From Megaleporinus macrocephalus (taxonomy: Eukaryota > Chordata > Actinopteri > Characiformes > Anostomidae), in assembly GCA_021613375.1 (NCBI GenBank), contig CM038719.1, positions 42,148,587 to 42,212,586 of the forward strand: a DNA stretch of 64,000 nucleotides, written 5' to 3'. The notes under the pieces were generated by a model, which saw nothing but the letters and a program-made list of their open reading frames with translations, searched no databases and was not told the origin of the DNA. Of the stretch, positions 49,360 through 59,874 are shown piece by piece (the stretch's first letter is position 1; every line of letters starts with the position of its first letter). Position numbers and translations under genes: made by a program.

Positions 49360-49577
49360 ACATCTCTGCAGACACGGCCTTGTCTCTGGACGGTAGTGGG
49401 CGGTTGGACTACAGCGTCCGGCAGAGCTGGAAGAGGGACGTGTTGCTGGACAGAGCTCTTCAGAGAACCTCACTCAGGAACACGGAGAGCAGCAGCCTGG
49501 AGCTGAAGTTCCGCACACGCAGCAAAACGGGAACACTTCTACACGTCCAGGAGAGCTCCAACTACACAACCATCAGG
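49360..49577 (+). CDS. fat4: fat4 exon (window exon 9): laminin-G 2, N-terminal part
   Basis: Acceptor ctgtcctag, donor gtgagc. Starts by completing a Tyr codon, then ISADTALSLDGSGRLDYSV, SSSLELKFRTRSKTGTLLHV and QESSNYTTIR. This is the opening of the second laminin-G domain; LELKFRTRSKTGTLLHV is its typical first strand pair. A second laminin-G domain separates FAT4 from FAT1-3. Ends in phase 0. Confidence 0.95.
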
Positions 49578-50100
49578 GTGAGCAGAGTCACATGCTGTGT
49601 GTGTATATGAGCAATTGTGTATGCGTATGTGTGTGTGTGTGTATTAATGTGTGTGTGTGAGTGTGTGTGTTAATGTGTGTGTGTTAATGTGTGTGTATGT
49701 ATATGTGTGTGTGTGGTAATGTGTGTGTGTAAGTGATTGTGTATGTGTATGTGTGTGCATACATGTGTGTGTTAATGTGTGTATATGTGTGTGTTAATGT
49801 GTGTGAGTGTGTGCGTGTGTGTGTGTTAATGTGTGTGAGTGTGTGTATGTGTGTGTGTGTGTGTTAATATGTGTGTGAGTGTGTGTTAATGTGTGTGTGA
49901 GTGTGTGTATTTGTGTGTGTGGTAATGTGTGTGTGTGTTAATATGTGTGTATGTGTGTGTGTGTGTGTTAATGTGTGTGTGAGTGTGTGTGTGTGTGTGT
50001 GTTAATGTGTATGTGTGTGTTAATGTGCGTGTGTTAATGTGTGTGTGTTATTGTGTGTGTGTTAATGTGTGTGTGTTAATGTGTGTGTGTGTGTATGTTA

Positions 50101-50136
<36 letters not shown>

Positions 50137-50426
50137 ATGTGTGTGTGTGTGTGTGTGTATGTGTGTGTGTGTGCTGCATTTCCTCACTCAGCTGCAGTTA
50201 AAGCTCTCACTACTCACTACTCCCGGGCTCAGAGCCAACAATCCCAAAACTCAGCTACTCCACTCCTCCCTCTGCTCCCTCTCCTCCCTCCTTCTCTCTG
50301 CTCTTTTTGTTTTGTCTTCCTCTCCACCTCTCCTCTACTCCCCCCTTGTTTTCTTTTCTTCCACGTTTTTCTTTCTTTACTTGTTTCTGCCTGCTTTTTA
50401 TTTATGTCCTTATTTATATATTGTAT

Positions 50427-50493
<67 letters not shown>

Positions 50494-50640
50494 CTCTGTG
50501 CTCCCCATTTTCCTCTCATAAGAAGCCCCTTCTGTCTAAGTGATTTGTTGTTTTCCACTTTGTCTGCCTCCGTTCTCTATCACCCTCGTACCTGCTCAGC
50601 AGTCGGGGCCACAGGGGCTGTATCCAATGACCAATCTTTA

Positions 50641-50703
<63 letters not shown>

Positions 50704-51119
50704 TATATCACAACAAGACCCAGGATAGCTGGAGTTCAAATTTGTTCCCCAGATTGCTTTTCAGTTCATTTTTTGTTTCTTTTCTTTCTTTTTTTTCTTT
50801 TTGGCAAGACGGATTTTCCATTTCCAGATTTTGTGAAGCTTTTAAATCAAATGCCGTGTCTGCTCTGTGCTACAGGAGATAATACCCCATAACCGCCCCC
50901 CAACCCCTCCCACAAACACACCCCCCATCACCTCTCAGGCTCTCACTTTGTGCTTTAATGGGAAATCAAACTATTTCATAAGCAAACTTGTGGATGGTGT
51001 GTAGTTGAGTGCAGTTTAAGGCTTTTCTTCCAAAACAAGAGCATTTATTTACATTCTATCATTTTATCATTTTACATTTTATCATTGATCTTAATGTATT
51101 GGGAAAAATAACAGTATAT
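49578..51119. other. fat4: fat4 intron with TG, CT and CA repeats
   Basis: TG-rich with gttaatgtgtgtgtg units at about 49600-50172; (CT)n at about 50431-50491; (CA)n at about 50643-50701; pyrimidine-rich elsewhere (50240-50400). The open frames are repeat-driven. 50702-51119 is unassigned. Confidence 0.8.
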
Positions 51120-51430
51120 AATATGCACAATTCATTAAATTTAGCAAATTTAACCCAATTATTTAAATTCATCAATTTGCCCCAATTAGTTAAATTCTGC
51201 AAATTTCCCCCAATTAGTTAAATTAAGCAAAATCTTCCCCCAATTTATTAATTTTTGCAAATTTTACCAAATAGGTTAAATTAAGCAAAATCTTCCCCCA
51301 ATTCATTAAATTTAGCAAATTCTCCCCAATTATTTAAATTCAGCAATTTTTACCTAATCAATTAAATTTTGCAAAAAATTCCACAATTATTTACATTTTT
51401 CAAATTCTCCCCAATTTGTTAAATAACCAG
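51120..51430. repeat. AT-rich tandem repeat (ccccaattagttaaattcag type), array 1
   Basis: About ten degenerate units of roughly 30 bp containing ccccaatt, ttaaatt and gcaaatt. Related arrays lie at 52205-52560 and 53071-53336. Confidence 0.85.
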
Positions 51431-51823
51431 TAATTGGGCTCTAAATTGTTGTGTAATGATTCTCCCAACCTGTGGCTGTATTTGGTCCTCTATTGAAAAT
51501 ATTTAAATATTTGAAACAAATTGTAATGAAGGTAAATTAGGACTGTCATCATGTAGTTGCACAAAATTCCCTTATATCATCTCTGTCCAATAAAAAAAAT
51601 CTATTTTTATTGTTCTGCATCATTTGAATGCAGTAGCTACTGTTTACACTCTTTCATGGTGAGTGGACCAATCAAAATGCTCCGAAATGGCTTGGAAACA
51701 TTTCTGGTTCTATTGACTAGTAAAGACAGTTCTTGTTCTCTCTGTAAAGCAGTTTGGACTGTTCGGCCGTGTTGTTGGTCAGTCTGGTCCTGAAAATCAC
51801 GCCCCTCTGTTTCTCCTCCTCAG
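51431..51823. other. fat4: fat4 intron end with a minus-strand short dispersed repeat
   Basis: 51583-51765 is a reverse-oriented copy of the short dispersed repeat (gaccaatcaaaatgctccg; ggttctattgactagtaaag). It ends about 60 bp before the next exon. The acceptor is ttctcctcctcag. Confidence 0.7.
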
Positions 51824-52085
51824 CTGAAGAACGGAAACCTGCAGTATGTTTCGGACGCCGGAGTGGGAGGGAAGGTGGAGAGGATAGTGGGAGACGTACT
51901 CCTCTCCGACGGTCAGTGGCATACGCTCCTGCTGCAGAGGAACGCCTCCTCCACCACCCTCCGCATCGACGAGTCCAGCCTCCGAGTCATCCTGCACACC
52001 ACCCAGGACTTCGGAGGGGTGGACGTCTTGACTCTGTCTCTGGGAGGAGTCCCGTCACGTCCCAGCCAGCAGAAAACTTCACCAG
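51824..52085 (+). CDS. fat4: fat4 exon (window exon 10): laminin-G 2, central part
   Basis: Acceptor cctcag, donor gttagt. Phase 0 start. Encodes LKNGNLQYVSDAGVGGKVER, then DVLLSDGQWHTLLLQRNAS, then TTQDFGGVDVLTLSLGGVP. DGQWHTL is the laminin-G core motif. Ends with one base of a Gly codon. Confidence 0.95.
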
Positions 52086-52204
52086 GTTAGTCTCAGACTG
52101 GCCTCCCGAAAAGCCCTGATGTTGTTTGTACTTATATGATTACGTTTTATTTACTTATTTTCTTGTTTACTTATTTTATTTACTTATTAATTGCTTAATC
52201 AATT
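52086..52204. other. fat4: fat4 intron start
   Basis: Begins gttagt, with ttacttatttt repeats. No other feature. Confidence 0.5.
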
Positions 52205-52560
52205 TTGAATTTCTTCCCCATTAGTTAATTTAAGCCATTTTCCCCAATTTGTTAAATTCGGCCAAATTTATTTTCCCAATTTATTAAATTCAGCAAATTT
52301 TCCCCAATTCCTTAAATTCAGAAATTTCCCCCAATTAGTTAAATTCAGCAAATTTATTTCCCCAATTAGTTAAATTCAGAAAAAAAATATCTATTTATTA
52401 AATTTAGCAAATTTTACTTAATTTGTTAAATTCATCAAATCTTCCCAAATTTATTAAACTCAGCAAATTTTCCCTAATTCATTAAATTCAGCTAATTTTC
52501 CCCAATTACTTAAATTTAGCCATTTTTTCCCCAATTAGTTAAATTTAGCAAATGAGCAGT
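52205..52560. repeat. AT-rich tandem repeat, array 2
   Basis: Same roughly 30-bp units as array 1 (ccccaattagttaaattcag). The segment near 52258-52350 is almost identical to the start of array 3. Confidence 0.85.
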
Positions 52561-53013
52561 AATTGGGGCCTACATTGTTCTGTAATGATGCTCCCAAGCT
52601 ATGGCATTTTTTGTTCTACCATTCAGAATTCTTAAGATATATTTAACAAAATTTCAACAAAGTTTCGCAGCCAGCAGAAAATTTCTTCAGGTTAGTCTGA
52701 GAGCAGCCTCCAAACCCCTGATGTCATTTGAATGAATGATTTGAATGATTAACTTATATTTACACATTTTCTTGCAATTAATCATTTAATTCTGTAATCC
52801 AGGCAAAGCGTTTGTACCACGTGGTTGAAAATTCAAAGGCACTTATTTTGTGCATAGAGCTCAAATGCATAACAACAAGCAATATGAGAATATTGGTGGC
52901 AGAGTTACCCAAAATTCTTAGCTTAAATAATTCTTTGTTTATTTTGGTATATTAGCTCTTGTTTTTACTTCAGGTGTTGTTTTTAAATCAGAAACTTTGC
53001 TGCCCTGACCATG
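52561..53013. other. fat4: fat4 intron, no recognised feature
   Basis: AT-rich. Contains a decayed echo of exon 10's end and donor (agccagcagaaaatttcttc then aggttagtct, about 52670-52698), similar to 52060-52092. This suggests the surroundings were locally duplicated. Confidence 0.5.
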
Positions 53014-53398
53014 AATGTGGTCAGTGTCTCTGCTGAGAGGTCAGATTCGCTGTAACTGAACTTAAACTATGGCCAAATTTATTTTCCCAATTTATTAAAT
53101 TCAGCAAATTTTCCCCAATTCCTTAAATTCAGAAAATTTCCCCCAATTAGTTAAATTCAGCAAATTTATTTCCCCAATTCATTAAATTCAGAGAAATTTC
53201 CCCAATTCATTACATTTAGCAAATTTCAATTAGTTAAATTCAGAAATTTTTTATCAATTTATTAAATTCAGCAAATTTTACTTAATTAGTTAAATTAATC
53301 AAATCTTCCCTAATTTATTAAACTGTTTTAATTAAATGTGGTCAGTGTCTCTGCTGAGAGGTCAGATTAGCTGTAACTGAACTTAAACTACTGCCAGT
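53014..53398. repeat. AT-rich tandem repeat, array 3, flanked by 60-bp direct repeats
   Basis: Array 3 (53071-53336) resembles array 2. It lies between two near-identical 60-bp segments, 53014-53073 and 53337-53396, both containing gtggtcagtgtctctgctga and gctgtaactgaacttaaact. Confidence 0.85.
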
Positions 53399-54040
53399 TC
53401 TAACATCTACTAGAATCCTGGTGTTGCAGTATCTAGTTCTGGACTCTTAGTGAAAGAATTTTCTTGAACTCTCAGTTTGTGGTCAGTTCAATCACGCTGC
53501 TGCTGTAAAACTGAAGTACTGCTGTAGTTACTGCAACTCAAGTTTCGTCAAGTGTTGTTGGTTAAACTTAAAAGTTGAACACAAAAACAAGCCCACTGGA
53601 AACAAAGTGAACTCCGCGTCAGGGAGGGTATCTTCAAACAAAGCTCTTAAATTAGTTTTACAGGGTGAAGCCGCAGCCCCGCGCTGGTAACAGAGTCTGT
53701 TTGTTTGGGTAACTGTGTGGAAACTAACTGCAGTAAATAGTTAAACTGAATTTATACCGTTTCATCTTGACAGTTAAAGTGAAACAAACATCTGAGAAAA
53801 CACAGTGATAGCATGTGGGATGGGTCTGAATCTTTGTGAGAGGAACACAATAAAGAGCAGTTCAGTAAAAGCTGTGGTTGGAGTTTATGGTCATCGTTAA
53901 TTTGGCAACAGAACTGAAGACATTTTTCAGGCTGAAACCTTTAGATGTGTCTTTTTAGATGTGTCTGTAGAACAATCTCAACAAATAAAGGAATAAGTGT
54001 GGTATTAATGTGGATATCGAATTGGGAGTTCCCATTATAC

Positions 54041-54042
<2 letters not shown>
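53399..54042. other. fat4: fat4 intron, no recognised feature
   Basis: Unique-looking intronic DNA. Confidence 0.5.
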
Positions 54043-54128
<86 letters not shown>

Positions 54129-54389
54129 GCTTAGGCTTAAAATTGTAAGTGTTTTTAAAAGTTTAAAAATGTAATTAATTTGAATTAATCTATAGCGAGT
54201 ATAATACTACTGTAGTGCTTCGAGACAGTATGAGCCATAGGTTGTGCCCAGTTCCCCCAGTAATAGTCCCAAGCTGTAGGAAAACTCATTTTATTCAATA
54301 TCCACATTAATACCACATATACTGTAAATATGACTATTACTGTATTACTTATGGAACTTATGGAAAATTCAGTTAACTTCTATATATAT

Positions 54390-54463
<74 letters not shown>

Positions 54464-54643
54464 TCAAAAGTTCATGTTTTGGCAACAGTATAGTTGGTCT
54501 GTCATCTATAGATTGAGTGTCATCTATACAGTTTGAGCCACAGGCTGTGACACGTTCTCCTAGTAATATTCCCAGTTGTAGGAAAACTCTATAAATAAAT
54601 ATATAAACAAATGTGGATACTGAATCAGGTGATTACTAGGGGG

Positions 54644-54711
<68 letters not shown>
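54043..54711. repeat. Three (TA)n runs in a diverged duplicated segment
   Basis: (TA)n at about 54043-54124, 54382-54462 and 54649-54711. The DNA before the second and third runs is related (gagccataggttgtg versus gagccacaggctgtg; gtaggaaaactc in both), about 300 bp apart. The tggtattaatgtggat motif near 54000 is inverted near 54300. Confidence 0.8.
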
Positions 54712-54713
<2 letters not shown>

Positions 54714-55541
54714 TGAGTCTGAAACTTGGACTGACTAACAGATGAGGTCAGGCAGGAATCTCCATGGACTATTATGTTTGCAGATGATATTGTGATCTGT
54801 GGTGAGAACAGGGAACAGGTGGAAGAGAACTTGGAGAGGTGGAGATATGTACTTATAAGAAGAGGAATGAAAGTCAGCCGTAGCAAGACACTGTACATGT
54901 GTGTGAATGGGAGGGAGACAGGTGGACCAGTGAGGCTACAAGGAGCAGAGGTCACAAAGGTGCAGGACTTCAAGTACTTAGGGTCGACTGTCCAGGAAAA
55001 TGGGGAGTGTGGTAAAGAGGTCAAGAAGAGAGTCCGGGCAGGATGGAGTGCATGGAGAAATGTTTCAGGAGTGATTTGTGGCAGCAAAGGTCAAAGGAAA
55101 AGTTTACAAGACAGTGTTGAGACCTGCTATGTTGGAGACAGGAGAAAGAACTGGAAGTGACAGAGCTGAAGATGTTGAAGTTCTCCTTGGGAGTGACAAA
55201 GATGGATAAAGTTAGGAATGAGACCATCAGAGGTACAGCACAGGTTAAACACCTAGGAGATAAAGTTAGAGAGGCCAGACTGAGACGGTTTGGACATGTC
55301 CAGAGGAGGGACAGCAGGTATGTTGGTAGAAGGATGTTAGAAATGCAGCTGCCAGGAAAAAGACAAAGAGGAAGACCAAGGAGGAGATGTATGGATGCAG
55401 TTAGAGAGGACATGGAAGTAGTTGGTGTGAGGACAGAGGATGCAGAGGACAGAGTGAGATGGAGGAGGATGACTTGCTGTGGCGACTCCTGAAGAGCGAA
55501 AAGCCAAAAGAAGAAGAAGAAGAAGATGAGTCTGAAACTTG
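54712..55541 (+). mobile_element. 5'-truncated LINE insertion with target-site duplication (broken reverse transcriptase)
   Basis: A non-LTR retrotransposon fragment. The first frame (54774-55160) starts at the FADD box (MFADDIVICGENREQ) of the reverse transcriptase and continues through MKVSRSKT and VQDFKYLGSTVQENG. The second frame (55157-55492) has LKMLKFSLGVTKMD, then RRFGHVQRRDSRYVGRRML and RQRGRPRRR. The frames are broken between them near 55130-55160, where an expected stretch is deleted, so the copy is non-functional. The 3' end is an aag microsatellite (55508-55523). The 18-bp segment agatgagtctgaaacttg occurs at 54711-54728 and again at 55524-55541, a target-site duplication. The clade (RTE-like or other) is not settled. 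Everything upstream of the FADD box is missing. Confidence 0.9.
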
Positions 55542-56464
55542 TTGGATCAGTGCTTGTATGCATCCTTTCATAGCATAACAAGAATGAACAGAATGACTCA
55601 TTCCAGATTATATGAATTAGCATTAATATTAGTTAGAATTGTACCACAAGTGTGATTCCCAGTGGGAAAATATTCCAAACAACGTTCCCATGTGGTCAAG
55701 TATGGGCGAACCTGTCTTTAAACCCTAAACATCAACTAAACACTTCCAAACGTCTGAGTGTAAACATAGTCCTGTGCATCTCCAAGACTTACCTGTGCCA
55801 GCACAGATGGAGAGGAAGACAGAGTGAGCTCACGTTCAGCCGAGGAGATTCCAGGCAGCCTGGCCGAGCTTCGCGTCTCTAATAAGTGGAACCAAATGCT
55901 CTCCATTTACATCGAGGATAAATTCAATAAACATCTATTTACGTTGGTGAGGCAACGTCGAGATGCAGCTCAGGTTCTGATTAGTCACGTCCCTGTTTGT
56001 CCAGATGGTCTTGAACCCTGTTTCTCTGAGCCAAATCTAAATTGTCTGGCATGTACCAGCATGCTGTCTGCTGGAGTGGACACTTCCTGAGACTGGCACG
56101 CTGTCTCTCAGTACTTGTCGGAGGTAATGGGATTTGATGGCTGGGGGTGTCTCCCGATGAGAAACTCAGTGAGACGGACAAGAGCAATTAACGGCTCGCA
56201 CAAAACGCTTCCTGTTTAGGATCATAGTGCTGGTTTGAACTGAGCAGGCTTAATTCATGTCCTAGCATCTCTGTCCACAGCCTTTTGACCTTGTGTGACA
56301 TTCCTAACCGGAACGTGATTGGAGGGCTGAATGTGTATGCATGTATTTTGGTGCTGGCGATGTTCTCTCACTACATTTCCCAGCATGCTTTATGCTAATA
56401 TGTCATAATATTGAGTTAGTCATCAGTGAATCCATTCTTTTTAAAAAAAATGTTTTTATATAGT
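55542..56464. other. fat4: fat4 intron, no recognised feature
   Basis: Unique-looking. Short frames at 55652-55882 and 55824-56090 have no recognisable domain or supporting splice signals. Confidence 0.5.
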
Positions 56465-56950
56465 TTATTGTGAAGAACAGACCCAACAAGACCCACAACG
56501 CCTACCCCACCACACCATCCACACCACCACATCCCTCCAAGCCCAGCCCAACCCGGCCCACAAAGCCCCACTACGGCCCACGACAACCCGGCCCATCCAA
56601 ACCCGCCCCAACCAAACCCGCCCCATCTCAACTCGCAACACCCAACCTTCCCCACCCAAACCCGCTCCATCCCATCCCGCTACACCCAAACCCGCCCCAC
56701 AAAGCCCCACTATGCCCCATCGAAACCCGCCCCATCCAAACCTGCCCCATCCAAACTCGCCCCATCCCAACTCGCCCCACCCAAACCCGCCCCATCCCAA
56801 CTCGCCTCACCCAAACCCGCCCCATCCCAACTCACCCCACCCAAACCCCCCCAACCCAACTCGCCCCACCCAAACCCCCCCATCCCAACTCGCCCGATCC
56901 CAACTCGCCCCCCCCTTACCTGCCCCAACCTTGCCCGCAAACCCGAACCC
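56465..56950. repeat. C-rich minisatellite (15/30-bp units)
   Basis: The + strand has almost no T outside ccatcc and tcgcc motifs. Units are like cccatcccaactcgccccac followed by ccaaacccgc. The minus strand is correspondingly rich in runs of three to five G. Frames on both strands (Pro/Thr-rich or Gly/Trp-rich) are repeat artefacts. Confidence 0.92.
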
Positions 56951-57111
56951 ACATCCCCAGCTATCCCATCTAACACCCCTAAGGAGGAGTCCGAAAAGAA
57001 AACAAGAAGAAAAAATATATATATAGAAAACATATATATATATACATACGTACACATACACACGCACACATAAATATATATGTACATATACACACACACA
57101 TACAAACATGG

Positions 57112-57164
<53 letters not shown>

Positions 57165-57666
57165 ATAATAATATATATATAATACCAACATACATACACC
57201 TACATATAATTAATACTAATACTAAAAAGGGAAAAAAAAGAAAAAAAAGACCAAACCAAGTAAATAATAGAAAAAAGTAGCTAATTAAAAATTAATATCA
57301 TGACAGACTATATTGGTAACTTTATACACCATTATAGATTTGACAAACTGGTTTAGAACCTTGTGTAACAAAATTCCAGTGCAGGGGGTGGCAAAGTATA
57401 TCAACACTTACTCCTAAGATGATGGCCATTTATTGAACAGGGGTTGCCATGTTTTTAAAACAAATTCCCCAAGTCTCTAAGCCACTGATGGAATAATGTG
57501 CTATACTTTCTTCATATGTCAGAAAATTACACCTAAAATATCATATCAGATACATTTGCTGGACTGTAGAGTTAACCTCTAGGCTATAGAATGTAGTACA
57601 GGTCACTGCTTTACAATGAAGCTAAACACTTCTTCGCTTTCTCTGTCCTTCTCTTGTCCTCTGCAG
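56951..57666. other. fat4: fat4 intron end with TA/CA repeats
   Basis: TA- and CA-rich at about 57010-57200, then A-rich and unique sequence. The acceptor is tcctctgcag at 57657-57666. Confidence 0.75.
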
Positions 57667-58874
57667 GATTCGATGGCTGCTATGCATATATAAAGCACAA
57701 CGGTGAGCTCCTCCCATTCACCGGCGATCACCGGATTGTCTCCATCTCCAAGACAGATCCGTCTGTGAAGATCGGCTGCCGTGGACCCAACATGTGCGAA
57801 AGCGCCCCCTGCTGGGACGGCCTGATGTGCGTCAACCAGTGGTACAGCTACCAGTGCCTGCCCCCGGGAGACTGCACCTCCAGCCCCTGCCAGAACGGCG
57901 GCAGCTGCGTACCAGGCGCCCGCGGAGGCTTCAGCTGTGTCTGTGAAGAGCTCTACACGGGACAGGTCTGCGAGAGCCTGGTGGCATGTATGGGTGTGAC
58001 GTGCCCCCAGGGGATGGTGTGCAAGGCGGGCGGGAGCGGAGGGTTCACCTGCAGTCAGGCTGCTAGCACCGAGGAGCTTGTCTTGCCCATTTGGGCGGTG
58101 CCAGCCATCGTGGGCAGCTGTGCCACCGTGCTTGCTTTGGTGGTGCTCAGCCTCATACTGCACAACCACTGCAAGGGTGGCAGCAAGACTACAGTGCCAA
58201 AAGAAGAGAAGAAGCCAAAAGAAAAGAAGAAGAAAAAGAAGAAGAAGAAGGGCAGCGAAAACGTGGCCTTCGACGATCCCGACAACATCCCGCCCTACGG
58301 AGATGACATGACGGTCAGGAAGCAGCCAGAAGGGAATCCCAAGCCGGATATCATTGAGCGTGAAAATCCGTACCTGATTTATGATGAGACCGACATCCCT
58401 CAGGTCGGAGAGGCAGTTCCCAGCGCCCCTTGTGCACCGTGTGGCGTGCCCGAGGCTGACATTGAGCATTACGACATCGACAATGCCAGCAGCATTGCCC
58501 CGTCCGACGCTGACATCGTCCAGCACTACAAGCAGTTCCGTAGCCACACGCCCAAGTTCAGCATCCAGAGGCACAGCCCACTGGGATATGCCAGGCAGTC
58601 GCCCTTACCTCTCGGGGCATCAAGCTATACCTACCAGCCCACCTATGCCCAAGGACTCCGCTCCACACCCTTAAGCCATGCTGCCTGTCCGACGCCCAAC
58701 CCACTCTCTCGCCACAGCCCTGCTCCCTTCTCCAAACCCGCATCCTTTTACCGGAACACTCCCACACGGGAGCTGAACCTGGCACGTCGAGACGGAAGCC
58801 CCCTGGACTTGCACGGAGATGCCTGCCAGCAGTTCAACTATGCCACTCGCCTTGGGCGTCGCAGCAAAAGCCCG
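57667..58874 (+). CDS. fat4: fat4 last visible exon: laminin-G 2 end, EGFs, membrane helix, cytoplasmic tail (cut by gap)
   Basis: Completes a Gly codon, then closes laminin-G 2 (FDGCYAYIKHNGELLPF, SKTDPSVKIGC). Two EGF-type modules follow (CESAPCWDGLMCVNQW; CTSSPCQNGGSCVPG), then another cysteine pair (GVTCPQGMVCKAGG). The membrane helix is LPIWAVPAIVGSCATVLALV plus VLSLIL (about 58083-58160). The tail starts with a Lys-rich stop-transfer region with nine consecutive Lys (about 58221-58247), then ENVAFDDPDNIPPYGDD, IIERENPYLIYDETDIP, IEHYDIDNASSIAPSDADI, HSPLGYARQSPLPLGA and YATRLGRRSKSP. These are FAT4 tail motifs. The exon runs uninterrupted to the N gap. The rest of the tail, expected from other FAT4 proteins to be roughly 250 residues including a region shared with Drosophila Fat, is not visible. 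No alternative family fits. Confidence 0.97.
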
Positions 58875-59874
58875 NNNNNNNNNNNNNNNNNNNNNNNNNN
58901 NNNNNNNNNNNNNNNNNNNNNNNNNNNNNNNNNNNNNNNNNNNNNNNNNNNNNNNNNNNNNNNNNNNNNNNNNNNNNNNNNNNNNNNNNNNNNNNNNNNN
59001 NNNNNNNNNNNNNNNNNNNNNNNNNNNNNNNNNNNNNNNNNNNNNNNNNNNNNNNNNNNNNNNNNNNNNNNNNNNNNNNNNNNNNNNNNNNNNNNNNNNN
59101 NNNNNNNNNNNNNNNNNNNNNNNNNNNNNNNNNNNNNNNNNNNNNNNNNNNNNNNNNNNNNNNNNNNNNNNNNNNNNNNNNNNNNNNNNNNNNNNNNNNN
59201 NNNNNNNNNNNNNNNNNNNNNNNNNNNNNNNNNNNNNNNNNNNNNNNNNNNNNNNNNNNNNNNNNNNNNNNNNNNNNNNNNNNNNNNNNNNNNNNNNNNN
59301 NNNNNNNNNNNNNNNNNNNNNNNNNNNNNNNNNNNNNNNNNNNNNNNNNNNNNNNNNNNNNNNNNNNNNNNNNNNNNNNNNNNNNNNNNNNNNNNNNNNN
59401 NNNNNNNNNNNNNNNNNNNNNNNNNNNNNNNNNNNNNNNNNNNNNNNNNNNNNNNNNNNNNNNNNNNNNNNNNNNNNNNNNNNNNNNNNNNNNNNNNNNN
59501 NNNNNNNNNNNNNNNNNNNNNNNNNNNNNNNNNNNNNNNNNNNNNNNNNNNNNNNNNNNNNNNNNNNNNNNNNNNNNNNNNNNNNNNNNNNNNNNNNNNN
59601 NNNNNNNNNNNNNNNNNNNNNNNNNNNNNNNNNNNNNNNNNNNNNNNNNNNNNNNNNNNNNNNNNNNNNNNNNNNNNNNNNNNNNNNNNNNNNNNNNNNN
59701 NNNNNNNNNNNNNNNNNNNNNNNNNNNNNNNNNNNNNNNNNNNNNNNNNNNNNNNNNNNNNNNNNNNNNNNNNNNNNNNNNNNNNNNNNNNNNNNNNNNN
59801 NNNNNNNNNNNNNNNNNNNNNNNNNNNNNNNNNNNNNNNNNNNNNNNNNNNNNNNNNNNNNNNNNNNNNNNNNN
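58875..59874. other. Assembly gap of exactly 1000 N
   Basis: The round size suggests a placeholder, so the true distance is unknown. It removes the fat4 C terminus, stop codon and probably most or all of the 3' UTR. Satellite starts at the first base after it. Confidence 0.99.

Noticed and set aside
48673..49473. Minus-strand frames with 14-residue repeats (HNCSLTTTPSLQHE type)
   Set aside because: 42-bp repeat artefact. Indels move the same peptide between frames, showing no selection for coding.
56416..57199. Gly/Trp-rich and Pro-rich frames on opposite strands
   Set aside because: Both strands of the same C-rich minisatellite are open; no start, splice or domain support.
57603..58574. 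323-codon minus-strand frame opposite the last visible fat4 exon
   Set aside because: Shadow frame. The + strand matches FAT4 throughout.
28245..58874. Assignment as fat3 or fat1
   Set aside because: The conserved cadherin and EGF parts could suggest FAT3, but two laminin-G domains, the EGF between them and the tail motifs fit FAT4.
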